Notes under the pieces: generated by a model
What the model saw: only the letters and a program-made list of their open reading frames with translations
What the model was told of the DNA's origin: nothing
The model's database searches: none
Translations under genes and position numbers: made by a program
Shown here: one piece after another, positions 42,574-53,111 of the stretch
Position numbering within the stretch: the stretch's first letter is position 1
Layout of the letters: every line of letters starts with the position of its first letter
Source of the DNA: Euborellia annulipes
Lineage: Eukaryota; Arthropoda; Insecta; Dermaptera; Anisolabididae
Length of the DNA: 64,000 bases
Reading direction: 5' to 3'
Assembly (NCBI GenBank): GCA_023213315.1
Contig: JAKCPI010000416.1
Location: 52,973-116,972, forward strand

Positions 42574-43709
42574 ATGTCGTTTATAAAACAAGAAGAAGAT
42601 ATTTCAAACGATGATATCAAATACCCCATTCATATTGGTAATTTATTTTTATTTTATAACCTATATCTCATTCTCTTATGTCATTTATTTTTAGTAATTC
42701 GTTTTCTTTTGTAATCATAAATTCGTACATTAAATGTTAATTTTCTTATTTCTTTTTGCTTTAATTTTGATGTTTTTAATATTAAAATTGTAATCTCTTG
42801 ACATTTGCTATGTATAAGCGATATATGCTGACTTCAATCTCACCATCAATAAATACTTTATAAGCACGCACAAGGATAAGGATTTTTATATTATTCTTTT
42901 TGATTTTCATTAGGTCCTGTCTTCCCATGTATTCATTGCAAAACCAACTTTATAAATTTATATTTTCTATGGAAGCATTCTAAAAAATGTTTGTCAAACG
43001 TTATACAAAGATTAGATAAAAGAAATTTTAATTTTCTCAAAAAACCATCAAAAAAAGGTAAAAGTAAGGCAATCTATAATAATTATTACCTTAATTTTTA
43101 TTTATTCTTTTTATATATGTATATGTCATTTCATTTTCAGTAAAAGAACAAAATTTAAAAAAAAAGGAAGAATTTAAGAAAAAAGACGAAAATGAGAAAA
43201 CTCAGTCAATTTCTAAAAAGAAAAGTTCGAACTCGTCATTCTGCAACAAAAAATCCCAATCGGTTAAATCGTTTGTATGTGAAATCTGTTCTAAACAATT
43301 TAATCGAAAATCGTATCTCAACACACATTTACGAATTCATTCTGGCCTAAAAGAATATGAATGTGAAATTTGCTCTAAACGATTTAATCAAAAATCTCAT
43401 CTCAACACACATTTACTAATTCATTCTGGCCTAAAAGAATATAAATGTGAAATTTGCTCTAAACGATTTAATCGAAAATCCGTTTTAAAACGTCATATAG
43501 CAATTCATTCTGGCCTAAAAGAATATGAATGTGAAATTTGCTCTAAACAATTTAATCAAAAATTCGATTTAAAACGTCATATAGCAATTCATTCTGGCCT
43601 AAAAGAATATGAATGTGAAATTTGCTCTAAACAATTTAATCGAAAATTCAATCTCAACACACATTTACTAATTCATTCTAGAGAAAAGCAAACGATAAAA
43701 AAAAATTAA
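42574..43709 (+). CDS. C2H2 zinc-finger protein, copy 1 (3 exons, 258 aa)
   Basis: Exons 42574-42637, 42914-43057 and 43141-43709 join in frame (64+144+569 = 777 nt) through GT-AG introns and end at TAA 43707-43709. The product starts MSFIKQEED; I-K-Q-E fits a SUMOylation consensus. Residues 27-47 form a C2HC finger (C27, C30, H43, C47). A lysine-rich linker (70-113) precedes five C2H2 fingers starting at C116, C144, C172, C200 and C228, each 28 residues, all with both Cys and both His, joined by HSGLKEY-type linkers. Recognition positions differ (RKSYLNT, QKSHLNT, RKSVLKR, QKFDLKR, RKFNLNT). It is likely a nuclear DNA-binding regulator; the target is unknown. AATAAA follows at 43964. The gene lies in a direct duplication with 47855-49236. 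Confidence 0.85.
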
Positions 43710-44138
43710 TACAAAATGATGAAATATACTGATATCAGTATATCTATGTTTATCGATGTTATTTTGTGTGTTTTACTCCTTCGGGATACCGTCGGTCGCT
43801 CGGAGCGATGATGGCCATTAACTTAAGAGAAGCGTAGGGTTATAATGACAAGTACTATTGAATTTCATATTTACTTATTAATATTTACTGAAAACAGTCA
43901 GACATAGAGACGGTGTCTAAAATGTTATGGATGTGCTATAAAGGGAAACTATTTTTAAGATTAAATAAAATATCGAAAATAAACAAATATTTATAATATA
44001 AGGTCTTACAATTGAATAGAATAGTTTTAGCAATTATAAATCTTCAAATTCATTGTATTAATTAATCTGTAAATAATATATATAATATCGTATTCTTAAC
44101 ACTAATAAATGTTTAATCACTTGACTAACAGCACAGAT

Positions 44139-44384
44139 CATACACATATAACAGCTTGCTTTGATCAAGTAAAGCTTTAAAAGATTTCATATTTATTTAC
44201 TTGATGTATAATTTCAAAACCCAATCACCTCTAGAAAGGGTCATTACTTGGAATAAAAAAATTAAAATTTATTTAACATTTGTAAAAAGGATATTCTTAT
44301 TATTATAAGTGTAATATAATTTAGGGTTTAATTTTTTTTTTTATTTATATATATATCACTTCTTTTTTTCAATCTACGTTCGAT
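44139..44384. other. AT-rich spacer
   Basis: No feature is seen between the end of the duplication and the jockey remnant. Confidence 0.4.
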
Positions 44385-44979
44385 TGGTTTTTTTAATAAG
44401 TTTTTTTATTAACTCGTTGGGGTGGATGTCGACCCGGGCGCGGTAGGCTCTGGTCCAACTAGATATTTCATCTTTGAGGGATGGAATGTCTAACTCCTTT
44501 CGTATTTTTTCATTTGTCATGATCGCTGGGGGGTCCATTATCATTCACAGAACCTTCGATCGGAACACCTCCAGTATCTCGTCGTTTGAGTTGACTGCTG
44601 TTCCCCACTGTTGAATCCCATATGTCCAGATAGGCTTTAGCATGGCTTTATAAATTGTCATTTTGCAGTTGATGGACATCTTGGATCTCCGGCCAATAGG
44701 CCAGTAGCCAGTAGGCTTCTTATCTTGAGGCCAAGCTGTTTCCTTTTCGTGGAAATGTGTTTCTTCCCGGTCCAAATGTATTCCAAGGTATTTTATGTCC
44801 TCACTTGTGTGCTTGCTGATCGGTCCCTTTTCGGACAATATTTCGATTCTTTTGTGATCCTCTGCACATTTAACACAGCTGGGTTGTCTATGGCAGAAGT
44901 TTTTGGTATGAAAATACTCAGGTTGAACCTCAGAAAACACTGGCTAAATCGGGAGCACAAACTAACACGTCCGAACTGA
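44385..44979 (-). pseudogene. Jockey-like LINE remnant, copy 1: gag knuckle fused to RT C-terminus
   Basis: The minus-strand ORF (131 codons, 44545-44940) starts with a gag-type zinc knuckle region (HTKNFCHRQPSCVKCAEDH) and passes within about 30 residues into the jockey post-palm region (DIKYLGIHLD, LKPIWTYGIQQWGTA). Most of gag's end, the endonuclease and the RT palm are therefore deleted. A TGA (44545-44547) stops it in FRSKVL*MIMDPPAI, where jockey elements usually have Arg (a CGA to TGA change would explain it). The same frame continues to 44385 (NEKIRKELDIPSLKDEI) with the usual jockey C-terminus. Copy 2 shares the deletion and the stop. Confidence 0.8.
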
Positions 44980-45044
44980 GTGATATTGATGACTCACTCA
45001 CTCACTTAGAATTCTCCGAGCAACACAAAACAGATATATATATC

Positions 45045-45674
45045 GAATGTTTTAAACTGGAAGATTTATTGCAGTTTTTGACCAGGGTATTATAGGTCTG
45101 TTTTTAATAATAAAAGAGGTTTTTTTTTTATTATTGTTTCGCTTTATTTTGCAGACTGGCTACTGCGCTAGCATGCAGTTTCGGTGGAGTAATCCACCAT
45201 CTTCAGGCCTGAAATTACATTTTTAATTAATTATAATTTACTTATTTTATATTTTATGTTGTTATTATTAGACAAAATTATATGTATATATCAGCTTAAA
45301 TAAAGTATTTTCACAATTATAGGCTATTTTTTGTTATTGTTACCTGCAACAAAAAATAGCCTATAATGGAAAATACTTTATTTAAGCTGATATATACATA
45401 TAATTTTGTCTAATAATAACAACATAAAATATAAAATAAGTAAATTATAATTAATTAAAAATGTAATTTCATGCTTGAAGATGGTGGATTACTCCACCGA
45501 AACTGCATGCTAGCGCAGTAGCCAGTCTGCAAAATAAAGCGAAACAATAATAAAAAAAAAACCTCTTTTTATTATTAAAAACAGACCTATAATACCCTGG
45601 TCAAAACTGCAATAAATCTTCCAGTTTAAAACATTCAAATTTTAATTGCACTAATCCATTTAAAAAAAAAAAAA
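45045..45674. mobile_element. Palindromic hammerhead element, copy 3
   Basis: A 13-bp repeat AGATATATATATC flanks it (45032-45044, 45675-45687); the undisturbed site is seen in the paralogous unit at about 46585-46597. Arms of about 295 bp (GAATGTTTTAAACTGGAAGA ... and its complement) meet near 45343. A unique tail (TTAATTGCACTAATCC) and poly(A) close the right side. The left arm has an intact ribozyme motif; the right arm has TTGAAGA instead of CTGAAGA. Confidence 0.75.
45158..45209 (-). ncRNA. Hammerhead ribozyme motif with long helix III, structurally complete
   Basis: Minus strand: stem I GGC/GCC; core CUGAAGA; single U; helix II GGUGGA-UUAC-UCCACC; GAAA; helix III with ACUGC pairing to GCAGU around AUGCUAGC; cleavage triplet GUA. 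Helix III is longer than in the other copies here, so this one could fold as a monomer. Confidence 0.65.
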
Positions 45675-45687
45675 AGATATATATATC

Positions 45688-45925
45688 ATCAGCATTAATC
45701 ACAAGTTTGTTCGACCTGACTTGTCTCGGAAGATCATTGATAAACACTATGAAAAGCAAAGGTCCTGAGGCACACCAATCTCAACATCTCACACCCCCGA
45801 CCTATGACCATCAATCTCCACCAACTGGAGTCCTACCACCAAGATAAGGGCCCAGCCATCTGTTCACCACACCCCTCAAACCATACGATTCCAGCTTCAC
45901 CAACAATTTAGAATGATTCACTGTG
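45688..45925 (-). pseudogene. LINE reverse-transcriptase fragment, copy 1
   Basis: The minus strand encodes GPLLFIVFINDLP and shortly after it NKLVM plus the YADD-type region, altered here, as in CR1/jockey-class RT palms. It is nearly identical to 46597-46825 apart from an extra G near 45825 and changes around the catalytic motif (AGCATTAATC versus AGCATACATC). Confidence 0.65.
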
Positions 45926-45927
45926 TC

Positions 45928-46560
45928 CTACGTTCGATTGGTTTTTTTAATAAGTTTTTTATTAACTCGTTGGGGTGGATGTCGACCCGGGCGCGGTAGG
46001 CTCTGGTCCAACTAGATATTTCATCTTTGAGGGATGGAATGTCTAACTCCTTTCGTATTTTTTCATTTGTCATGATCGCTGGGGGGTCCATTATCATTCA
46101 CAGAACCTTCGATCGGAACACCTCCAGTATCTCGTCGTTTGAGTTGACTGCTGTTCCCCACTGTTGAATCCCATATGTCCAGATAGGCTTTAGCATGGCT
46201 TTATAAATTGTCATTTTGCAGTTGATGGACATCTTGGATCTCCGGCCAATAGGCCAGTAGCCAGTAGGCTTCTTATCTTGAGGCCAAGCTGTTTCCTTTT
46301 CGTGGAGATGTGTTTCTTCCAGGTCCAAATGTATTCCAAGGTATTTTATGTCCTCACTTGTGTGCTTGCTGATCGGTCCCTTTTCGGACAATATTTCGAT
46401 TCTTTTGTGATCCTCTGCACATTTAACACAGCTGGGTTGTCTATGGCAGAAGTTTTTGGTATGAAAATACTCAGGTTGAACCTCAGAAAACACTGGCTAA
46501 ATCAGGAGCACAAACTAACACGTCCGAACTGAGTGATATTGATGACTCACTCACTCACTT
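45928..46560 (-). pseudogene. Jockey-like LINE remnant, copy 2
   Basis: Nearly identical to 44385-45000, including the internal deletion and the TGA (46098-46100). Only a few substitutions are seen (for example HLDLEETHLHE versus HLDREETHFHE). The shared defects show that a defunct fragment was duplicated, rather than two insertions occurring. Confidence 0.8.
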
Positions 46561-46596
46561 AGAATTCTCCGAGCAACACAAAACAGATATATATAT

Positions 46597-47100
46597 CATC
46601 AGCATACATCACAAGTTTGTTCGACCTGACTTGTCTCGGAAGATCATTGATAAACACTATGAAAAGCAAAGGTCCTGAGGCACACCAATCTCAACATCTC
46701 ACACCCCCGACCTATGACCATCAATCTCCACCAACTGAGTCCTACCACCAAGATAAGGGCCCAGCCATCTGTTCACCACACCCCTCAAACCATACGATTC
46801 CAGCTTCACCAACAATTTAGAATGAGTAATATATATTTAAAGAAAAAATTCTGGCTGCATTTTTCTTCTAACTTTCATTCCTGTTACAAATTCTACCAGC
46901 CATAAAATACCCTTATACTAATTTAGAATGATTCACTGTGTCGAATGTCTTGCTCAGATCCAATAAAACGCTAAGGACAAACATACCACTATCAAGGTTT
47001 CGAATGATATGATCTACAAAGGTTATCGAAGCAGAAGCCGTGGAACACCACGGCGAAAGCCATGCTGTTCTGAAGCCAAGATATTAAAACTCGTGACATA
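46597..47100 (-). pseudogene. LINE reverse-transcriptase fragment, copy 2
   Basis: Reading leftwards on the minus strand: EQHGFRRG, SGMFVLSVLLDLSKTFDTVN, a 94-bp insertion, GPLLFIVFINDLP and VMYADDI with the catalytic Asp pair. Frameshifts separate the blocks. The order matches RT domains of CR1/jockey-type LINEs. It joins the jockey fragment at GATATATATATC (46585-46597), so the two may be rearranged parts of different elements. Confidence 0.7.
46825..46918. mobile_element. 94-bp insertion with 12-bp direct repeat
   Basis: AATTTAGAATGA occurs on both sides (about 46813-46824 and 46919-46930) and only once in the paralogous site near 45907. The insert holds TTCTACCAGCCATAAAATAC, similar to the unique tail of the hammerhead elements (ACTACCAGCTATAAGCTC at 55250). 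It may be a severely truncated member. Confidence 0.5.
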
Positions 47101-47142
47101 ATTAAACTTTCTACGGTATAAATATATATATAGATAGACATA

Positions 47143-47660
47143 TAATTTAGTTTCCGCTACTCTATTAGTAAAGATATAAAATTTATAATCATAGAAAAAT
47201 ATTTATATGTTGATAATGATGAAATGTGGCTGTAGAGTCTTAGATGGTTGTGGGAGACGTTGCAGCCAAGGAAATTTAAAAAAAAAAACTGATTTAATTA
47301 TTAATTGTCTATTTTGATAACATGGCATTCTACCTTTTCTATCAAGTAAGGTAAATTATGCTTCAAACAATTTTGAGCACAAAATTTTAAAAAGAATCTA
47401 AAAACAAATTGACCTATATTTTATTCAAAATTGTTAGAGCTAATTTTGTGAAAATCTATAAAAAAAGAACATCCGTAAATTATAAGTACTTTTTGATCGA
47501 TTTTGTTCAACGAATATAAAATTTCAACCTCGTAGCTTATTTTGTTCTTGAGATCACAGACCAACAGACCACTTTACGGATCCACGCTTTTTTTGACTTC
47601 ATCAAAATCGCGGTATCGGATTTTTGACATGATTCCAATACTTTCTCAGTCTAGAGAAAA
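47143..47660 (+). mobile_element. DH element (diverged subfamily) upstream of zinc-finger gene 2
   Basis: ATTTAGTTTCCGCTACTCTA, TGATAACATGGCATTCTACC, TACTTTTTGATCGATTTTGT and the reduced tail TACTTTCTCAGTCTAGAGAA are in DH order. The right part is shared with 42166-42370; the left part is missing from the first duplicate. Confidence 0.6.
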
Positions 47661-47854
47661 TATTTGTATAGAAGTTCCAAGTTGATTTTCCCACCTATCG
47701 AATAGTTTCCATCTCCAGCACCTGAGAGCGCTTTCATCGTCTTTTATTTTAACAAGCGGCTAAAATTTTTTCACTTGATTGTATTTTTATTTTATTCTTT
47801 TTGTACACCTTTTGAATTATTTAATTACAATAAAAAATTTAAAGATTTAAGAAC

Positions 47855-49236
47855 ATGTCGTTCATAAAACAAGAAGAAGATATTTCAAACGATGATATCA
47901 AATACCCCATTCATATTGGTAATTTATTTTTATTTTATAACCTATATCTCATTCTCTTATGTCATTTATTTTTAGTAATTCGTTTTCTTTTGTAATCATA
48001 AATTCGTACATTAAATGTTAATTTTCTTATTTCTTTTTGCTTTAATTTTGATGTTTTTAATATTAAAATTGTAATCTCTTGACATTTGCTATGTATAAGC
48101 GATATATGCTGACTTCAATCTCACCATCAATAAATACTTTATAAGCACGCACAAGGATAAGGATTTTTATATTATTCTTTTTGATTTTCATTAGGTCCTG
48201 TCTTCCCATGTATTCATTGCAAAACCAACTTTATAAATTTATATTTTCTATGGAAGCATTCTAAAAAATGTTTGTCAAACGTTATACAAAGATTAGATAA
48301 AAGAAATTTTAATTTTCTCAAAAAACCATCAAAAAAAGGTAAAAGTAAGGCAATCTATAATAATTATTACCTTAATTTTTATTTATTCTTTTTATATATG
48401 TATATGTCATTTCATTTTCAGTAAAAGAACAAAATTTAAAAAAAAAGGAAGAATTTAAGAAAAAAGACGAAAATGAGAAAACTCAGTCAATTTCTAAAAA
48501 GAAAAGTTCGAACTCGTCATTCTGCAACAAAAAATCCCAATCGGTTAAATCGTTTGTATGTGAAATTTGCTCTAAACAATTTAATCGAAAATCCGATTTA
48601 AAACGTCATATAGCAATTCATTCTGGGCTAAAAGAATATAAATGTGAAATTTGCTCTAAACGATTTAATCAAAAATCTCATCTCAACACACATTTACTAA
48701 TTCATTCTGGCCAAAAAGAATATAAATGTGAAATTTGCTCTAAACGATTTAATCATAAAGCTGCTTTAAAACGTCATATAGCAATTCATTCTGGCCTAAA
48801 AGAATATGAATGTGAAATTTGCTCTAAACGATTTAATCAAAAATCTCATCTCAACACACATTTACTAATTCATTCTGGCCTAAAAGAATATGAATGTGAA
48901 ATTTACTCTAAACGATTTAATCAAAAATCTCATCTCAACACACATTTACTAATTCATTCTGGCCAAAAAGAATATAAATGTGAAATTTGCTCTAAACAAT
49001 TTAATCGAAAATCCGTTTTAAAACGTCATATAGCAATTCATTCTGGGTTAAAAGAATATGAATGTGAAATTTGCTCTAAACGATTTAATCAAAAATCTCA
49101 TCTCAACACACATTTACTAATTCATTCTGGCCAAAAAGAATATAAATGTGAAATTTGCTCTAAACAATTTAATCGAAAATCCGTTTTAAAACGTCATATA
49201 GCAATTCATTCTGGGTTAAAAGAATATAAATGTTAA
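47855..49236 (+). CDS. C2H2 zinc-finger protein, copy 2 (3 exons, 340 aa, premature stop)
   Basis: Exons 47855-47918, 48195-48338 and 48422-49236 join in frame (1023 nt). The first 115 residues are as in copy 1, including the IKQE motif and the C2HC finger (C27, C30, H43, C47). Fingers start at C116, 144, 172, 200, 228, 256, 284 and 312. Finger 5 reads CEIYSKRF: the second Cys is Tyr (TGC to TAC), so it should not bind zinc. Fingers 5-6 and 7-8 are a near-exact 168-bp tandem duplication. A TAA (49234-49236) replaces the GAA expected in KCEICS, removing a ninth finger that is otherwise present downstream. It may still be functional with seven good fingers. Its 3' flank is split by a 2.1-kb insertion, and the AATAAA found in copy 1 reads ATTAAAATA here. 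Confidence 0.75.
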
Positions 49237-49917
49237 ATTTGCTCTAAACGATTTAATCAAAAATTCAATCTCATCACACATTTACTAATTCATTCTAGAG
49301 AAAAGCAAACGATAAAAAAAAAAATAGAAAATGATGAAATATACTGAAATCAGTATTTCTATATTTATCTATCTTATGTTGTGTGTTTTACTCCTTTGGG
49401 ATACCGTCGGTCGCTCGGAGCGATGATGGCCATTAACTTGGGAGAAGCGTAGGGTTATAATGACAAGTACTATTGCATTTCATATTTATTTATTTACTGA
49501 AAAGAGTCAGACATCGAGACGGAGTCTAAAATGTTACGGATGTGCTATAAGTGGAAACTATTTTTAATTCAACAAGACATGTGAGTGTTTTTTATTGGTG
49601 AGGCCAAACATCTTGTTACCCTATAGGCGAATTAGCCACCTTTGTTTAATTAATTTTTAACAATTATAAAAAAAAAAAAAAATATGAGAATGTTTAAATA
49701 TTATTAAGTGATTTTGTATTAATTAAATTATGATTAAATTTGATTTATATTTTTGTAAAATTATTGAGGTTTATTTTGAATAAATTATAAATTTGATTAA
49801 ATTGGAAATTTTGTGCGGCGACGATGACGCGAAAGGGTGCGCGCGCCGACATGAGAGACCGGGTGAAGGGGCATTGAGAGCCTAGATGCCGGAGAGACTA
49901 CACGTCTTGGATTACAC

Positions 49918-50969
49918 CAGGGGGTGGACAGCTCTACGGGAAGAATTTCCGCAAGTTTTTATTTAGTTACACAAAGGTACTGCAAGAGAGCACCACTGGG
50001 CTGTCTGAAATAGTTCAAAATTTACTCCATAGATGTCGCTCTGTTCGCTGTCTCCAGGCCAGGGAGTTTTGATTGTCATTTTCAAAAGCAAAGTTAATTT
50101 CAGGATTGTATGATCTGTGTTACGGTCTTTTTCAATATATAAGATTTTTCATAAACATTTTTTAAAATAATATTTCTTGGTGTTATTCTTAATACCAATA
50201 TTATATATGGTCATATTCTTAACACAGAAAAGAATCGATCCATTGTCAAGAGAAGCCCTACAAAAATCTTATCTGAAAAGAAATGGGGTTATTTATTTTG
50301 ATTTCCTACAAAAGATAAATTTTTTACAATTGATAATAAATTATTATTGGTTCAGAGGTAGAGTATTAACTGCTGATACCAAAGGTCAAGGGTTCGCATC
50401 TAGCATCATATAGAGACGGGGTCTAAATGGCCTCTTATGCCGTAAAAGACCTTAAACTTAATCGAATAAAAAAAATTAAAATAATTAAATAAATAAATAA
50501 TTAATAAAAAAAATTTATGAATTTCATTCATTAAAAAAAAAAAAAAAAAAAATGTCGGAAAATTCTTTAAAATATTTAAGTTATTTGAGATACAAATTTA
50601 GAGACACTACTTGTCCTTAATTTGATTTCGTTTAAAAAAAAATTAAAAGTAGGCCTAACAGTTGCAAATTAACTAGCTTAAAAAGGTATGAGAAAATAAC
50701 AAAACCAGTGTACGCGAGAGTAAAATCGTAGAATTTGCAAACAACGAATTCGAACGAGCTTGAGTTCAAAACCCATGTGGGTGAGTTTTTTTTTCCACAG
50801 CTTACTGTTTAGTTGGAACTGCGGCCATAGAGAGCGTTAATTTGACACAAAATTTCTGTTTAATTTTTGCGCGCAAAGTTAGTTCGCAGAAACTTCTGTA
50901 AGGGGGCGTCAAAACTTGTGGAAATCTTTTAACATGGAGCTGTCCAATCTTGATATATGTATGATCTGT
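49918..50969. mobile_element. Insertion with 9-bp target duplication, MULE-like
   Basis: GGATTACAC flanks it (49909-49917, 50970-50978). Near the left end TGGACAGCTCTACGGGAAGA and TTTCCGCAAGTTTT are inverted near the right end (AAAACTTGTGGAAATC, ATGGAGCTGTCCA), giving subterminal inverted repeats, though the right side extends about 24 bp further. A 9-bp duplication suggests Mutator-like, but the assignment is tentative. Confidence 0.5.
50341..50468 (+). mobile_element. tRNA-derived SINE, copy 1
   Basis: GGTTCAGAGGTAGAGTATTA fits pol III box A (TRGYNNARNGG-like) and GGTCAAGGGTTCGCATC fits box B, about 40 bp apart. The 3' body GTCTAAATGGCCTCTTATGC CGTAAAAGACCTTAAACTTA is shared with 55768-55938. 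An A-rich tail follows. Confidence 0.7.
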
Positions 50970-51848
50970 GGATTACACTCTCTCTCCAACCCTTTATAAT
51001 TAATCCCAATTTCTCATCAATTACAATTAATTACACGTTTAATTTACTCTCAATCAACTACAACAAATTATTTATTTTGTGATGTGTTAAAAAACCACCG
51101 AAATTCATATCTTCAAAGAAGAATCACATTATCAACGACCATTGGTCACTTCTCCGCTGGCAGAATTGGACCATCACCGGTAGCAGCAAATTTCTTCGTG
51201 GGAGCCACATCAAAGATAAGATTTTCATCGGTTCCCTTTCCCCTCAGTGCAGTGTTTAATAAAAAGCTAGCTTTTGTTTTTATAAAAAATAAAAAATATA
51301 TTTAATTATAATAAAAAATTTTGCATCCAAGCTTGGTATTATTAAAAAATATAAAAAATATAAAAATTAATATAAAAATTGAAAACTTTGAACAATCAAT
51401 AATTTTAATTACACATAATCTTAATTAGTATAATTAAACTAAATCATTCATTAATCTTTATATATCAAAGAAGCAGATACTCTTAATAATTAAAAACATA
51501 AAAAAAAAATATTTCTTTTTGAATAAATCGAAAAAACATATTAATCTGAAAATCTCGACTTTTCTTTGGTTCCCCCCACAACTTTAAATATAAGAGATTC
51601 CTTTTCAGCAATTAATATATAACAATCTTATTCAAATATATAGATCTCGAAAAATATTTAACTATTTTTAAGATTAAAATATCGAAAATAAACAAATATT
51701 TATAATATAACGTCTTACAATTGAATAGAATAGATTTAGCAATTAGAAATCTTCAAATTCATTGTATTAATTAATCTGTAAATAATATATATAATATCGT
51801 ATTCTTAACACTAATAAATGTTTAATCACTTGACTAACAGCACAGATC

Positions 51849-52120
51849 CAGTGGCCTAGCGAAGGGGGGGCAAGGGGGGTCATCATGCCCCGGGCGCTAC
51901 TCACAAAGGGGCGCCAAATGGTCCGCAAAACAAAAAATTTCTGGATAATTTTGTCTCAAATTTAAAGCCTAGCTTGAGCCTATGACTTTATTTATTTTAC
52001 TTTATTTATTAATTAATTTGCGAGTATATTTTACATATAATATTATATATTTTTCGAATGGGGGGGGGGCGCTAAAAAGGTATTGTGCCCCGGGCGCGAG
52101 TTAAGATCGCTACGCCACTG
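51849..52120 (+). mobile_element. hAT MITE (CAGTGGCGTAGCG family), copy 3, without target duplication
   Basis: Ends CAGTGGCCTAGCGAAGG and CGCTACGCCACTG are present, but the left flank (CACAGATC) and right flank (CTCGCCTG) do not match. The left flank is the zinc-finger duplication, the right flank is unrelated; the paralogue continues with ATACACATATAACAG. Confidence 0.8.
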
Positions 52121-52149
52121 CTCGCCTGGGACGAGAGGCGAACCAGGGC

Positions 52150-52345
52150 GCTAGAAGCTAGTTCAGTGCACCCCAAAGGTGGGTTGGGAATAACATTACA
52201 CACTAGGAGCACCCTTCTTCCCCCCCCCCCCTAGCAACACCAAATTTTTGCGCTTTGCGTAATTTTTTTTCTCGCGGCACCCCTTAGCCATTCACGTGGC
52301 ACCCTTGGGTGCCGGGGCACACCGGTTGGGAAGCTGAGGGCACTG
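52150..52345. mobile_element. Possible hAT-type repeat
   Basis: AGTGCACCCCAAAGGTGGGT at the left and GGTGCCGGGGCACACCGGTT at the right are partly inverted around a C-run. The composition is like common hAT MITEs. Ends are uncertain. Confidence 0.35.
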
Positions 52346-53111
52346 AGCTAGTGTGGCTAGTGTCTTCTCTCTGAGCAACGGGTCAAGGGCGATCTAAAAT
52401 TTACCTTTACCGAAAACATAAAAACTATAAGAGCGATTTTATTTTATTTCAAAAGTTCTTAGATTAAAATTGAATTATTATTATTCATGGATAATTTCTT
52501 TTAGAAATTGTTTGAGTTGTAAACATGCAAACACTGAGACATTAACACCGTGCTTTCTTATTTTGTTTGTTGATAGTTCTAACAACATGGGGTGATCGCC
52601 TTCGCCTCCTCGCCCGCTGCCTGGCATCGCGTTCTAAGACGAACGATGCCTACCCTCCAGGCGCCCAGCCAAAGAATTAACGCAGCTTTTCAAAAATAAC
52701 TCATACCCTACAAAGGTAATTAAATTATTTCTACTATTATTATTATTATTATTTTTTTTTTTTTTGTTTAAATTGGCCTTGGCAAGGACACCATTTGGCC
52801 AATTATTTCTATTATATCATCTAAAAATATTAATATTTGTTATCTTTAATTTAAATTTATAAATTTTAATATTATTTTGGTTTCAAGGTGAATTAACTTA
52901 TAACATTAAATTTATTTTTATAGTTGACTTTAATTTAATGATAGTTAGGATTTTATTTATACTTTATATTAAGAAATAAATAGAAATGATTAACTAAAAT
53001 TTATAATTCTATATATTTTTTTTATAGTGAACTTCTATAAATATTTAGGCTTACTTGGGAACTAAGATAACAATTACCCCCTCCACATGACCTTCCTATC
53101 TTTTTGTACAG
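52346..53111. other. Intergenic or upstream DNA of the small-exon locus
   Basis: It includes a GC-richer patch (52590-52685: CGCCTTCGCCTCCTCGCCCG) that could hold an upstream exon or promoter, a (TTA)n/poly(T) run (52736-52763) and AT-rich DNA. No element was delimited. Confidence 0.35.

Larger units (their letters stand above)
42166..44138 (+). repeat. Segmental duplication, copy 1 (contains zinc-finger gene 1)
   Basis: 42166-43960 corresponds to 47468-49566, and 43946-44138 to 51659-51848. Introns and the 3' flank (CGGTCGCTCGGAGCGATGAT) are nearly identical between copies, while the finger arrays differ. In copy 2 the two parts are separated by a 2.1-kb insertion. Confidence 0.9.
49568..51659. 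mobile_element. 2.1-kb insertion with 12-bp target duplication, unclassified
   Basis: AACTATTTTTAA borders it (49556-49567, 51660-51671), and the empty site is present in the paralogue near 43950. It has no long ORF, no terminal inverted repeat and no LTR pair that I can see. It contains a TIR element (49918-50969) which itself contains a SINE (50341-50468). Near 51130-51260 a GC-richer block (GCTGGCAGAATTGGACCATC) could be decayed coding sequence. Confidence 0.65.
47468..51848 (+). repeat. Segmental duplication, copy 2, split by a 2.1-kb insertion
   Basis: 47468-49566 and 51659-51848 together match 42166-44138. The duplication ends exactly at the hAT MITE at 51849. Confidence 0.85.

Noticed and set aside
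44725..46532. 84-codon plus-strand ORFs at 44725 and 46278
   Set aside because: They are antisense to the jockey-derived minus-strand frame, which shows known domains.
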